A stretch of DNA of 64,000 nt, taken from Rhexocercosporidium sp. MPI-PUGE-AT-0058 (Eukaryota; Ascomycota; Leotiomycetes; Helotiales). The notes under the pieces were generated by a model, which saw only the letters and a program-made list of their open reading frames with translations, made no database searches and was not told the origin of the DNA. Of the stretch, positions 11,543 to 22,820 are shown piece after piece. Position 1 is the first letter of the stretch. The number at the start of each line of letters is the position of its first letter. The stretch lies in NCBI GenBank assembly GCA_020746875.1, contig JAGTJL010000016.1, positions 806,001 to 870,000 of the forward strand. The letters are read 5' to 3'. The translations under genes and the position numbers were made by a program.

Positions 11543-13708
11543 ATGGAAGCTCACGGTGTGCTCGATGCTCGACAGCATATTCAGAACCACTCAGCAGGTG
11601 GTGATGAGATCTTCTATTGGGGTTATGCCACACGTGTATTTCCTTGTACCAATGACGCGGGGAGTTGTGAGTACTTGGATGGAGTATACTGGTACGTTGT
11701 TCCTTCCATGAAAATCGCCCATGGCTTGAGGATTCAGAATGGCATCCTGGGTCCTTGGCATTTGATCAAAAGATATCTACCAAAAGCACGGGCTAACAAG
11801 ATGACAGGATGCACACTGTTTCTATGTTATACACGTTCATCCTTTGGGCAGTTTTAGGCGGTCTTCTCGCCCTGTTCGTTCTTTCCAGAGCCATCAAGCC
11901 TTCCAGAACACGGAGCCCACGCGTAGAACTCGAAGGTGGGAGGTCAATTGCTCCCATGAGCATTTTCACACGGTTTTGGAAATCTAAGACGGCAGCTTTG
12001 CGTCGTTGGTTGCTACCAGAGAGCTTGCAATCCATTTTTGGCAATGTTACTAGGCTACAACTGGTGTTGCTCGCTGTTCTGTCGGGTTATCTGTTGATAT
12101 TCTCGTAAGTCTCACCAAACACAAGAGCCAAGGAAATTCCTAACTGAAGGGCAGACTTGTGGGAATTGTTTACAAAACTTGGATCACACCAGTCAAGAAC
12201 CTACCTGGCGTATTCAACACTCGTACTGGAATGGGCGGCTTCAGTGATCGCATCGGAGCGTTCGCATATGCCCTGACACCACTGAGTGTGTTCCTCTCGC
12301 AAAGAGAAAGTATCCTATCACTCATCACAGGCATGCCAACACAGTCATTCAACTTCATCCACCGATGGCTAGGCCACATCATCTTCGTCCAATCGATGAT
12401 ACACACTATAATCTGGACGATCATCGAAGCAAAGTTGTACCAACCTCAACCGAAAGTGTATACCAATTTCATCAAGCAGACTTATATGATCTGGGGTATT
12501 GTGGCCATGGGTCTCCTTTCCTTCATTTGGGTCTTTAGCTTCCCTCGTATGATCCGAGTAACTGGATATGAGTTCTTCCGAAAGTCTCACGCTATCGTTG
12601 CATTGATCTATATCGGTGCTTGCTGGGGACACTGGAACAAGCTTGCATGCTGGATGATAGCTTCATTGGCTATTGTGTTCATGGATTTCGGCATTCGCTA
12701 CATTCGAACCCTCCTTATTCATGTCGGCTACATGAAGTCTGGCGGTAAGAACCCCTTCTCCAGTCGTAGCCAGGACTACACTAATTATTTCCAGGTTATG
12801 GCTTCGTGTCTGCTCAGGCAACACTCCAATGTTTCGACGATGCAGAAGGCAGAGTCGTCCGCATCGACTTCAAGCATAACCACGGCCCCTGGTCTCCAGG
12901 CCAACATTTCTACCTCTGCTTCCCAGAACTTTCAATCTGGCAGAACCATCCCTTCACCGTCGCATCTCTCGCGTCCCAACAAACCGTCAACCCACACCAC
13001 ACATACATCGTGCGATGCTTAAAAGGGGAAACGTCGAAGTTAGGTATGCTCGCCGAAAGGCTCCAAAAAGAGAAGCTCACAACACCCGTTATCCTTTCCG
13101 GTCCCTACGGCTCATCTACGCTCTCGAAACCTGGTAACTTCTTGGCTATTGGCGGTGGGACAGGAGCCACGATGGCATTCCCAGTTATCCTCCAACGAGT
13201 CCAGGAATACGGTCATATTGGGGGCAACGTGCAACTCGTGTGGATCATCCGCCGCGCGCAGGATCTGGAGTGGATGGCTCCCGAACTGGCGACTCTGAAA
13301 CGATTCATCGCAAATGCGGGCAGCAAGTTCTCGATCCGGGTATTCATCACGCGAGAATCATCCTCAAGAACGACCAAGGAAGTTTCTTCAGATGACGAGA
13401 TCAAAGGAGCTGGAGCTACTGTCCGCACATCGATCGCAGGTAGCAATATCTCGAGTCTAGTGGATGCTGAGCCAGGATACGAGGTTATGTGGCTTGGCGA
13501 TCGCCATCCCGATCTATCAGAGGTGGTGAAGGACTTTGTGGAGTCGGCGCCGGAGATTGGAGGCAGTGTGAGTGTGGTTGGAAGTGGACCTGGGGGTATG
13601 GGGACTTCGTTGCGTAGGGCGGTGGCGGGTGTTAATGATGGGACGAGGGTGTGGCGGGGGGAGGAGAAGTATGATGTGCATCTTCATTGGGATGATAGAC
13701 AGGATTAG
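11543..13708 (+). CDS. Ferric/cupric-chelate reductase (FRE family)
   Basis: Four exons: 11543-11691, 11808-12104, 12155-12744 and 12795-13708; 649 residues. Introns are 116, 50 and 50 nt with good donors (GTACGT, GTAAGT, GTAAGA). The integral membrane part has about six or seven helices. The heme ligand region HRWLGHIIFVQSMIH and the later FRKSHAIVALIYIGACWGHW supply the paired histidines of the ferric-reductase transmembrane domain. The cytosolic half holds an FAD-binding domain with GPWSPGQHFYLCFP and HPFTVAS. The NAD-binding domain follows, with LSGPYGSS, LAIGGGTGAT and, near the end, VVGSGPGGM, which replaces the more usual CGPPGM. It moves electrons from NADPH across the plasma membrane to Fe(III) or Cu(II). 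Its neighbour on the other strand is a copper transporter, so cupric reduction is at least part of its likely job. Confidence 0.92.
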
Positions 13709-14618
13709 AAAGATTTTGCTTCTTTGACGTTATTTTAATACCTTTTAGCAACGAGAATACAAGGCATTTGATACTACATATCCAGGCGAATGCAAAGCAT
13801 AAACCGATATTTCAGCGCAGCGACCCTCAAGGATTGATGATCATGCATTGTTTGAATAGCTCATTTTCAACGATTGAAGTCTAGCCTAATCGATAGACTG
13901 CTTCCGCTCCATCCACCACGTACCTACACAGCTCCATCCGCCCCTTAACGGGAGCCGAGATCCTGAAGCGAGGTTGACAGATGTTCAGTCAACAGTCAGG
14001 TAGCGAGCGCTAATTCCGCAAGCGAGGGTTCTGCTAGCTACTGTGTTTACCGGGAGGGTAGTGAAATCGTGATCTGGCCTCGCACAGAACTCACATCCCA
14101 GTTATACACTTATATCTTGATGCCTAGATATTAATTCTTAGCCCCAGGAAATTCGCTTTCTTGACGGCTTTGAAGATGGTTCCGGTAGCTGGCGAAGAGA
14201 CGACAGTAGTAATTTTGTTTTGTGAAAGCGATGCGAAAGAAATTTAAAGAAAGAAATTCGTAAGTTAGATTAAGGATCGTCTGTAAAGACATTATCGTAG
14301 AGAGGGGCAGCTTCGCGCCTATGCGGAGGTGTTTCATATTAGTATCTGGTAGAAGCTTTTCGGGCCGCGTGAGACCCTTTTTTGTTTTCGCCCATCGCGA
14401 TTTGAAAGCGTGGGTTGGCAATTTCAAGGGCTGTGCATTTAAGCGAAAATAAATAAACACAAGAAAAACTCGAGTATTGCTAGAATTTCCAGAGAATAAG
14501 ATTATTCCAGCCATCGCAGTTTCGGATTTGTCACACGTATCAAGACATACATCCCACGATGAAATTAAAATGGATTGCGCCAGCATCTCTCACCACCTTG
14601 TGCATAACTGGACGTCAC
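13709..14618. other. Intergenic region between convergent genes
   Basis: Holds the 3' ends of the reductase (plus) and the subtilase (minus). A 151-codon minus-strand frame at 14131-14586 has no recognisable domain and sits where the subtilase 3' UTR is expected, so I do not call a gene. Confidence 0.5.
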
Positions 14619-17600
14619 CTAGGCGCCACCGAAGATCGGTCCGTTTCTGTCTATAACCCCAGCAAAATGCTCATTACCCACCGTCCGTGGAATCTTATCA
14701 TACGCGACAGTAAGATATTCAGAATGCGTAGTACCATCAGGCAACTTGATCTCAACATCAAAACCCACACTCAACAACGCATAGGCCCATATAGCCTGGA
14801 TGATCCCGACATGAAATCTCAACACTTCGCTGCTGGCGATTGGCTGATTGTAAGTCAAACCGAGGGATTTTACCGAGCAAGTACTTGCGTAGTTAGAAGA
14901 CGAAATGTTTGAGACTTCCGAAATGGTCCCAAATGGATTCAATTCCGTGCCCAGCTGAAGTTGAGTCCGAGCGCAGTAAACTCCGTCTCCACCAAGCGAT
15001 ATTGTTGAAATCGAGATTGAGGTCCATGGACCTAGGGATCCAGGTACTTCAACGTCAAAAACATAGGCACCAGCCTCGGTATCAGGGTACGCTCGACTGT
15101 AGATCTCCGTTCGATTAATTGGCCCAAAGGTCATCGCCGGAAAGAAGGTTGAATCCGAGGTCTTGATCTCAAAGACGTATTTCGCAACTTCGGTCATGCT
15201 TTCCTGATATGTCGAGTTCAGTCGTGCTGAAATGTAAAGTTGACCGGTGATATGGCTGTGCCATGAGGGCCATTCCGCCCAAGTAATGGTGAGGGTGCCA
15301 GTGCTTTGCTCGAAGGTCGTGGTTCCAATTTGTGCACCAGGAGCAAATATCGCAGCTCCTGTATCGACTGATTGAAGTTGTGGTGGAAGGATGAATGAAG
15401 ATTTTGTCCCTTCGTAGAGACGTGTTGTGATGTTGATTTGTACGGCGATAGCTAGCCATTCGTTGGAATCCTGGAACTTGTCTGTGTGTCCTTTGACAGA
15501 CACGAGTGAGATGTCTTGGAAGACTGCAGAATATCCAGTAGGAGAAGGGCCGCTTGATAGTGTTGTTGTCTTGATCACGACAGGCGCTGTTGAACTTGAA
15601 CTTGCAGATGAGCTTTTGGCGGTGCTGGTTGTCCCTATAACTGCGAGACATGAACAGGCGGAGGAGACACGTTCTGGACTCCCAGCACATTGGGGATGTT
15701 AGTAGGAATACTGGTGGGGCCGGTGTATGTTGCTGCAGTGTACGATGTACAAAACGGCGCCATGACAGACGAAGACCGAAGCATTTGGCGGAGACAATTG
15801 TCTTTGTTGCACTTCAAGGTCGGTGATGGAATGGTAAATATGCTAGTGATGGAGGCGGATGAGCTAGAAGTGATACTTGCGATCGTGCTCGTCATAAATG
15901 TTGAACCGGTCGAAGTAGACGTTGATGCCGAAACAGAGGCACTTGTTGATGACTCCCCTGGAATTGGGTCACGCCCCAGCTGAATTTGAAACATATCTGA
16001 CAGGAAGAGCTGCCAATCCTCCGGGTTACTTGGGTCTCCAAACATTCTCAAGACCCTCGAAAGAAGCTTGTATTTCCCAGATGGAATATCGGTACCATTA
16101 GCAAATGATTGAAATCTTACAAAACCAACGTAGTTGAACCTGCCAATGAACTGTAACGGAAAGTTTGAATAGCTTCCAGAGACATCGGGTTGGGTTCTCA
16201 ATGGCCCCACCCAGTCTTTCCGACCCCTCCCTGATTGAAGTGGATATGAGAATTGGTCGGCTGTCCAGCTCTCTCCGACAAGATCAAGAGAGAACTCGTA
16301 GCTGCCGTATCGTATAGCGTAATATATCTCGGGGGAATCAAGCTTGGCAGGGAAGTATGGGCGTTCTTGCCAATTAACACTGCGAAGTCTGGTAAGCATT
16401 TGGGAAGGGTTGGATCACTGAAGTGCTTACGGGTACAGAATACCATCAGTAGTATTGTACCGAAAGGCCAGCGGGGCACCTTCCAGTGGGGTCCAGTTGT
16501 ATGTCGAGACCTCCACTCCCATGTAAGGTACAGAGACTAGTTCGCCGTTGCTCCCCCCAAACAATACCTTTCCACTCCATAAGGGACCAGTGGTAATATT
16601 GGCTGTACTCTTGGGAGGAATGAAAGTTACCTCGACTTCTGCCGTTGCTCCAGGTCCAATTGTGATGCTTTTAGGAGCTTGAATTGACCCCGAAGCTCCC
16701 TTCATGATCGGTGGGTAGTACTCATTTGGATACAGCGATTTATCGCGAGACTCAATTGTGACCGCACTTTCATGGGAGACAACATATGTCACTCCAGACG
16801 CCCCGGTGTTGTGTAAAATGATTCGATGGGTACTGATCCGATTGTCGGTATCGTTCAGAGAGATCTTGCTACTGGAAGTTATGACGGTAGAGTATCCGAG
16901 CAACTTCACAGCATCCACCATACCCGCACCCTGTTGAGCCAAGGATGCTATTCCAACAGTGTCCTTTCCGTTTGGGCTGGTCTGTAGCGATGTGGCGGTT
17001 GTCTGCAGTTTCTGTGAGAATTTAACGTGGTCTTTGCTGGCATGGGCATAGAATAGAGCCGCGACACCTGCGATATAACTAGGACATAGAGGAGTTAGTA
17101 AATGCAAAATTTTCGGTGCTCCGTAGAGTAAGATAAGAGATGTCTTGAGGAGATCGTAAAAATTCAGAGAACGAAAATAGGCTGCCCCGTTACTACTTAC
17201 GGTGTCGAAAAAGATGTACCAGAAGCAATGGCAAACAGGTTCCCAGGGAAGCATCCGTACACAGCTCCGCCAGGCGCTGAGATGGAGGGACTGAAATCAT
17301 TCTCGAAAGTTGGACCCCAGGATGAGAAGCTTGACATTTCACCAGAATTTGGTCTCTCGAATTCGAACGCTGCAGTATCTGCATCCTGAACAATCGTGAG
17401 GTTTAATGTATACCCCGTGGTGACCTGATCTTTTGCCCACGGGCCGACACTGCTATTTGTCACAGCCCAAAGATGGACTGCTTCATTCTCTACAAACTCC
17501 TGTGGCGGGTAGAAGAATCCTTGATCAAAAGTGTCCCACATGATGATATATCCAAAGCCGCTAGTAGAAAGGGTGTTGTAACCCTGGCCAAAACAGATTC

Positions 17601-18735
17601 CTCGTGGAAGGAGGAGAGCCTCGTCGTTTCTCCCAGATGGATCCAGGTTGCAAGAATCCATAGCTCCTACAGTGACTTGGGCGTTGACAGTCTCATTGAG
17701 CTTCGAACCTTTCACTGTAACATATATCAAGTCGAGTCGGTCTCCTCCCGACGATTGAAGTGTGGCCGGCCATCCCATCACCTGCTTAGAATTGGTTGAT
17801 CCCACAGCAATTGCATGAACACCAGACGCAGGCGAGCTGGCGAAGAACGCACCTTCATCCCCCGAATTTCCAGCTGCAATGACTATGGTCCGGTCATGGC
17901 CGATGCGGTCGGCAACCACTGACATGAGTGAGTTGTGATATCCGGCATTGGTGCCAATGGACAACGAAATGATATCGCAGTCATCAGCATCCGCAGCAAG
18001 CATGCCTTTCAATACCAAATCGCTCGTCGTTCCCGGTGAACATCCGAAGACTTTGTACATGAAGACCTCTGCCTCTGGGGCTACACCGACAAAGTCTTTG
18101 TTCTGGCCCACGATGACGGAGGAAACAAAAGTCCCATGGCCAGCACAGTCTTCCAGATTATTGTCATTGGTGATCAGGTTCTTTCCTCCAACAATTCTTC
18201 CGTTAAGAGCAGGATGCGCCAGATCAACGCCGGTATCGACAACGCATACACGCTGACCAGCTCCCTTGAAACCCTTTTGATGAAGCTCGTCAACCCTAGT
18301 ACTGATGTGAGGATTCCACTGTCGCTTTGCATTGCTGGTTTTGAAGTCAACATTGAGGGTGATTGGTTCTACTGGCCACGCACTGGCCACGTCTGGAAGG
18401 CTGTGAAGATCGGACAAGGTGGAGGAATTATGGTTCGCAATATTGATTGACATACCCCGGAAATGGGTAGAAGTGCCAGAGTAGTCTTCCTTAATTTCGA
18501 CTGAATAGCCGAGATCTTCAATCTGGTTGACCACGGCGGAGGTGGAAAGGTGTGTTGAATTGACATCTCTTGCTAAGTTGCCGGTGGAGGACAATTCAAT
18601 AATGTAACGTCCCGGGACCACCCTGACACTAGATATGCCAGGTGCTCCAGCCACACTTTCTTTGGTCCATCCTTTTGCTTGCAAGAAAACCGAAGTCAAA
18701 ACACAGAAGGTCCCCCACGAGATGAATGTCTTCAT
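14619..18735 (-). CDS. Secreted subtilase (S8) with Cys-rich motif and adhesin-like C-terminal domain; one apparent frameshift
   Basis: Three exons on the minus strand: 18735-17201, 17078-16431 and 16388-14619. The product is about 1,317 residues if one missing base is allowed for. Signal peptide MKTFISWGTFCVLTSVFLQA, then an I9-like propeptide (VPGRYIIELSS ... HFRGMSINI). The catalytic domain is complete: Asp in CVVDTGVDLAHPA, His in CAGHGTFVSSVIVG, Asn in IAAGNSGDEGA and Ser in ASGTSFSTPYIAGVAALFY (created across intron 1). A PA-like insert and an Fn3-like region follow. After it come a Ser/Thr-rich linker, a fungal wall-protein Cys motif (CNKDNCLRQ ... FCTSY ... CAGSPERVSSACSCL), a second Ser/Thr stretch and a roughly 300-residue beta-rich domain. 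The frame slips at the G run 15692-15695 (CCCC on the coding strand); without the slip the first frame stops at 15635-15637. The C-terminal domain resembles SdrG/Als-type adhesin folds (TLTITWAEW, GQLYISARLN), a low-confidence reading. Confidence 0.82.
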
Positions 18736-18804
18736 ATTGAAGTTGGCTTAGTGAATGAGGGCTCTGGAGAAATGATCAAAAGGTTCGACAAAGTCATGGC
18801 ACCC

Positions 18805-18820
18805 TCCTAATATATACTAA
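18805..18820 (-). promoter_or_regulatory. TATA-like element of the subtilase gene
   Basis: On the minus strand TAGTATATATTAGG lies about 75-85 bases upstream of the subtilase ATG at 18735, a normal place for a fungal TATA box. It is only a sequence match. Confidence 0.4.
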
Positions 18821-21800
18821 TTTGTTTCCAGTTGAGACGAATCTATTGCGGTAATTTTATACTCGTCAAAGAGGAGGAATTAGGTTCAAGGCATACTTCA
18901 CAGAGATACAGCTCTGTGGCATGAATGGGTTATTGGTCAAATGTGTTTCGGCAAGGTTTGGATTTTATACTTCGGTCGAAGCCGCCAAGATCTCACAATG
19001 GAAGGTGGCCGCCCAAATTATATTGCCTTTATCAAAGTGATTAATCCACCAAGGGGATTCTAAGAGTGACACAGTCAGGGGTATTGCCTACCTCATTCAT
19101 TTAGGAAGGTGCGAAGCTTTTTCGTCGGCAGCTGTATCCGAAAAACTATCTGCAGTTCAACGACCGCCAAGAGTGCTTGTTTGTTCCCCTTCTGGCAGCA
19201 CAACTGAAGCTGCAAGGTATCCAAGTTCCGATGGAACACCTAAAGTACGATTTGCCGGGGGGCGGTGGGTAGATATACTCGGTTTCTTCATGGGAGCAAA
19301 CCTATCCACACTAGGTTTGCATGGGGATTTTGGCTGGATATAGCGGTGTATTCCTCCCCAGCTGTTATAAAGTATATAAGCTGTACGGTGTAGAAAGTTA
19401 CCTAGCGCCAGTGACCCAGAAATAGGTCTCAAATGTATGATAAAGCTCGCTTTCTTTAGTCTCACAACATAAGCTGGTTATATTAGTAATGAATTCATAA
19501 GATAGTGTTTATTAGCAGTCGGTGAGATACTTCACACGATCACGCTAGCACAAGCCGATAGGAAGAATGTCGTCTTTGACTTAAAACTCTTAGCGAAGTT
19601 GTAGGGGTGAAGAGATAGGAAAAAGATAACGCGCGAGAATCTCCGATGTACTTTTCAAGATTTAAGAATCAAGTAGATATCGAGTGACGCGATAACTATC
19701 AACAAGGGGTTTACAAGCGACAATAGCATCGTGCGGCATAGATACATTCGAACATTTCATCATAAATATCCTACTGCCCCCTATTGATGTCAAAGTAAGG
19801 CTGCTAAGCAACACGACATCCCACACGCCAAGAGACGCCGCACTCGCTACAGACGGCTTAAGCCTTTTCATGCCCGGAAAGACCCTTTGTTTTTCTTGTA
19901 TACCGATAATGCGGACTTGGCTGTATGTTACGCAGCAACCCGACGAATAAGAGTACGGTTTCTTCTCCACGAGCTGCGCGTAGGACAATTCGACTAAATA
20001 CTAGAACAGCGATTGTCGATAACCGATACATTTGATTTTCGAACAAGGAATTAAGTTTAGTTCGGAAATGGGCTGAATGTTTTCTCCAGTATATTGGCTG
20101 CAACTACCCCTCTCATGAGCCTGGATGCTAACACAAGTAACTCATTGATTCTTTCCGGGGTTAAGCTGAGCCAAGGTGGAGGGAGTGCAGGGCAGTGATA
20201 CTGTATCATACATGCCCGCGTCGAACCGCAGCAGTAACGTAAATGCAAATCACATCTTAATAATCAGATAAGGTGAAATCTTTTCCTTACTGTATCAATT
20301 TTCTCCGATGCCGGGCATGACGCTAGTTATAGTGAAGAATATCTTGGAACCTCCTTGGGAATTTGCAACATGCCGTATCTAGGCCTCGTAGCGATTTGCA
20401 AACAGTTTTACCCTGGTTAATACTTAAGTTATTGCTGGGGGGATTAGGCGCCGATCTAGTCTGGCTCCTTCTCTATGACATGCATGTATGTATAACTTAC
20501 GAGCTTCGACTGCATGTGATATAAAATCCCATATCCCTTTTTCTCCAGTCCTTTGCCATCTCCCAAATTATCGATTGCTATTTATCAAAAATGGCTTTTG
20601 CAAATGGAGCTAGGAAGTAGCCAAGAGCATGCTAGCAACGAAGGAGATGCTGTTAGTAATGCCTGTCCTCGCTTCCACTAGTCCCTCTTTTGTTTACTTA
20701 CGTCATTCCACTTTACTTCTCCCTCCCTTCACTACCTCCACTGTTGACCTTACCTTACTGTACCCAAGTAGTCAACAAATAGCCTAGCGTAGCATACCTC
20801 AATCAATATCCTTGAATACGTTAAGCTCTTTATTTTACCCTTACTACTCACACACACACACACATATACTCCAACTCACTTCTCACGCTACTCTACCTAC
20901 CTCACTTCTAAGCACCGCTCTAACGTCCTAATCACCATATAAATATAGGTTAAGATAAAGTAAACCTCTTCGTCATCTTTCCCCTCCACTCCCTCCCCTC
21001 CGCAGCGTAAAACAGAGGGAAAAGCGTGCTGTGAAGGATTCTGGCGGCATGGCATGGCATGGCATGGCATACCATGGTAAGCGCGCTGCGCCGCTATCCA
21101 TCATCGCATCATAGTCTCTCTCCTCTTAGTCCTTGGAACGAAGAGAAGGAAGTGAACCCCCCCTCCCTTGTACAGTACAAGTCTTCCCCTGACCATTTGA
21201 ACATTTTCCCCTACCAATCTCCCTCCCCCACCACTAACTATCAATACCTAATATTCGAAGCCCAATCTTCAATACCTAATCTTCAAATCCCCGATATACA
21301 CTCTAGCACACCTCTCCCACAACAGTAATTTTACAAAGCCCGTGCTAACATCACACACACACACACTCACCCACCTACCTATCTCTCCAAATCCACGATT
21401 CCCGATTGAAGCAGCGGCCAATAAGTTACAAGTTCGAGTTGGTCCTGATAGCACCGACACGAGCATCCCACGGACTGGCATAAACACATTTCTTAGCGCC
21501 ATTTAAAAAAGAGACCTCTTTTTTTTCCCCCCGCAATAACACAACAACTCAGGCCACCGCGACTTCTAAAAAAAAAAAGCGTTCTAGAAGCTAACTACAA
21601 GTATTATTTCAAACTCTCGATTTCTTTGGATCTTTCTTAGAACTCCTTCAATAGTCGAACTGCACTCGATGCGGCCCACCTCAAATGTATGGCGCTAGAA
21701 TGTGCAAGCGAGGTGCTGGTCCATGGGATACCGCATGCGTGCGGAGTAGAGGAGGCGGAGTATTCGATTCGACTATAGTATCCGGACGGCTCCGTACTCT

Positions 21801-22820
21801 CGCTGTAAAAGGCGGTTGGAGAGAGACCGTGGTGTATTAATTGATAACTTTACAACCTTACAACTTTATACCATGGGGTTTTTCTATATCATCTCGTTAG
21901 CTTACGTGGAAATATGGAGGTAGAGAGTGTGGTGGTGGTGGTGGTGGTTGTTTACTCGCTCGCTCGCTTACTGTACTTTGCTTGTTCGCTTGGGAGAGAA
22001 AGAAAGGAAGGAAGGAAGGATCTAACTAGTAAGAAGAGTAAGGGAAGGAGGGTCGAGAGTGGGTGGATGTTGGAGAGGGGGTAGAAAAATTGGATTGTAT
22101 TTTTCGGTTGATTTGGATATGGGGAGGAGGGAGGAAGGGGAAGGAGGAAGAGAGAAAAGGGGGAAGAGTGAATGGTAGTAGCCGAAACGTGCCTTGCAGA
22201 CAGACAGGTAGGCAGGCAGGCAGGCAATTCACAATCCACAATCCACACACACACACACTCAGAATGCCCGCGGTACATACTCACCCTGACGCCAAACAGA
22301 GCAGCAGCATCTGAAACGTGTAAGGATTTCTTGCGAGTTGCTCAAAGGATTCCTCCCCTCATACACACATCAAGTCACACCACCCTGCAAGCGAGACTAT
22401 TTGTCTACAAATTCAATATTCATTCATTCCTACCAGCCATCCTAGCCAACCTAGCCGAGCCATGCATGGTATCCTAGCCCCTAGCACAGAAGACAGCAAG
22501 GAAACCAAGGCAAGGCATCACAACGCAACGTAACGCAAAAGCAAAGCCACGAAACAGCACATATCCATTCCCAATCCCACCCTTCCTTCCAGACCGTTCC
22601 CTTGCCATTCGTACATAGTCATGTACCGTTCGTTTTTCCACCACCAAAATAGATTCAAGAGAAAATGAGAAAAGAGTCACGAGACAAGAGCCTCTATCTA
22701 TTCCCTCCCTATTCGTTACGCACCATATCCCCACAAGACTCGCCTACAGGAAAACAAGCACGTAATCCAAGCAGAGCAGAGGTGTATGGGTTGTAAGCAG
22801 AGAGGAAGAGAGAAAGAAAT
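18821..22820. other. Gene-poor region rich in simple repeats
   Basis: Four kilobases without a supportable gene. From about 20,650 the sequence becomes strongly pyrimidine-rich on the plus strand and carries many simple repeats: a CA tract near 20,852, GGCAT units at 21,046, another CA run near 21,350, GGT repeats near 21,930, GGAA repeats near 22,005 and GGCA/CA tracts near 22,205-22,258. Open frames here are low-complexity and not credible proteins. The right end presumably holds the 3' UTR of the HMG-box gene. Confidence 0.5.
21046..21070 (+). repeat. Pentanucleotide microsatellite (GGCAT)5
   Basis: Five perfect tandem GGCAT units, immediately followed by ACCATGG. A polymorphic microsatellite candidate. 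Confidence 0.9.

Noticed and set aside
14131..14586. 151-codon minus-strand open frame
   Set aside because: No domain, no natural start context, and it lies in the expected 3' UTR of the subtilase.
15660..15740. TACTAAC branch-like sequence suggesting an intron in the subtilase at the frameshift
   Set aside because: Candidate donors either create a stop codon at the junction or give an intron below 40 nt, and removing the segment would destroy the Cys motif that continues across the slip.
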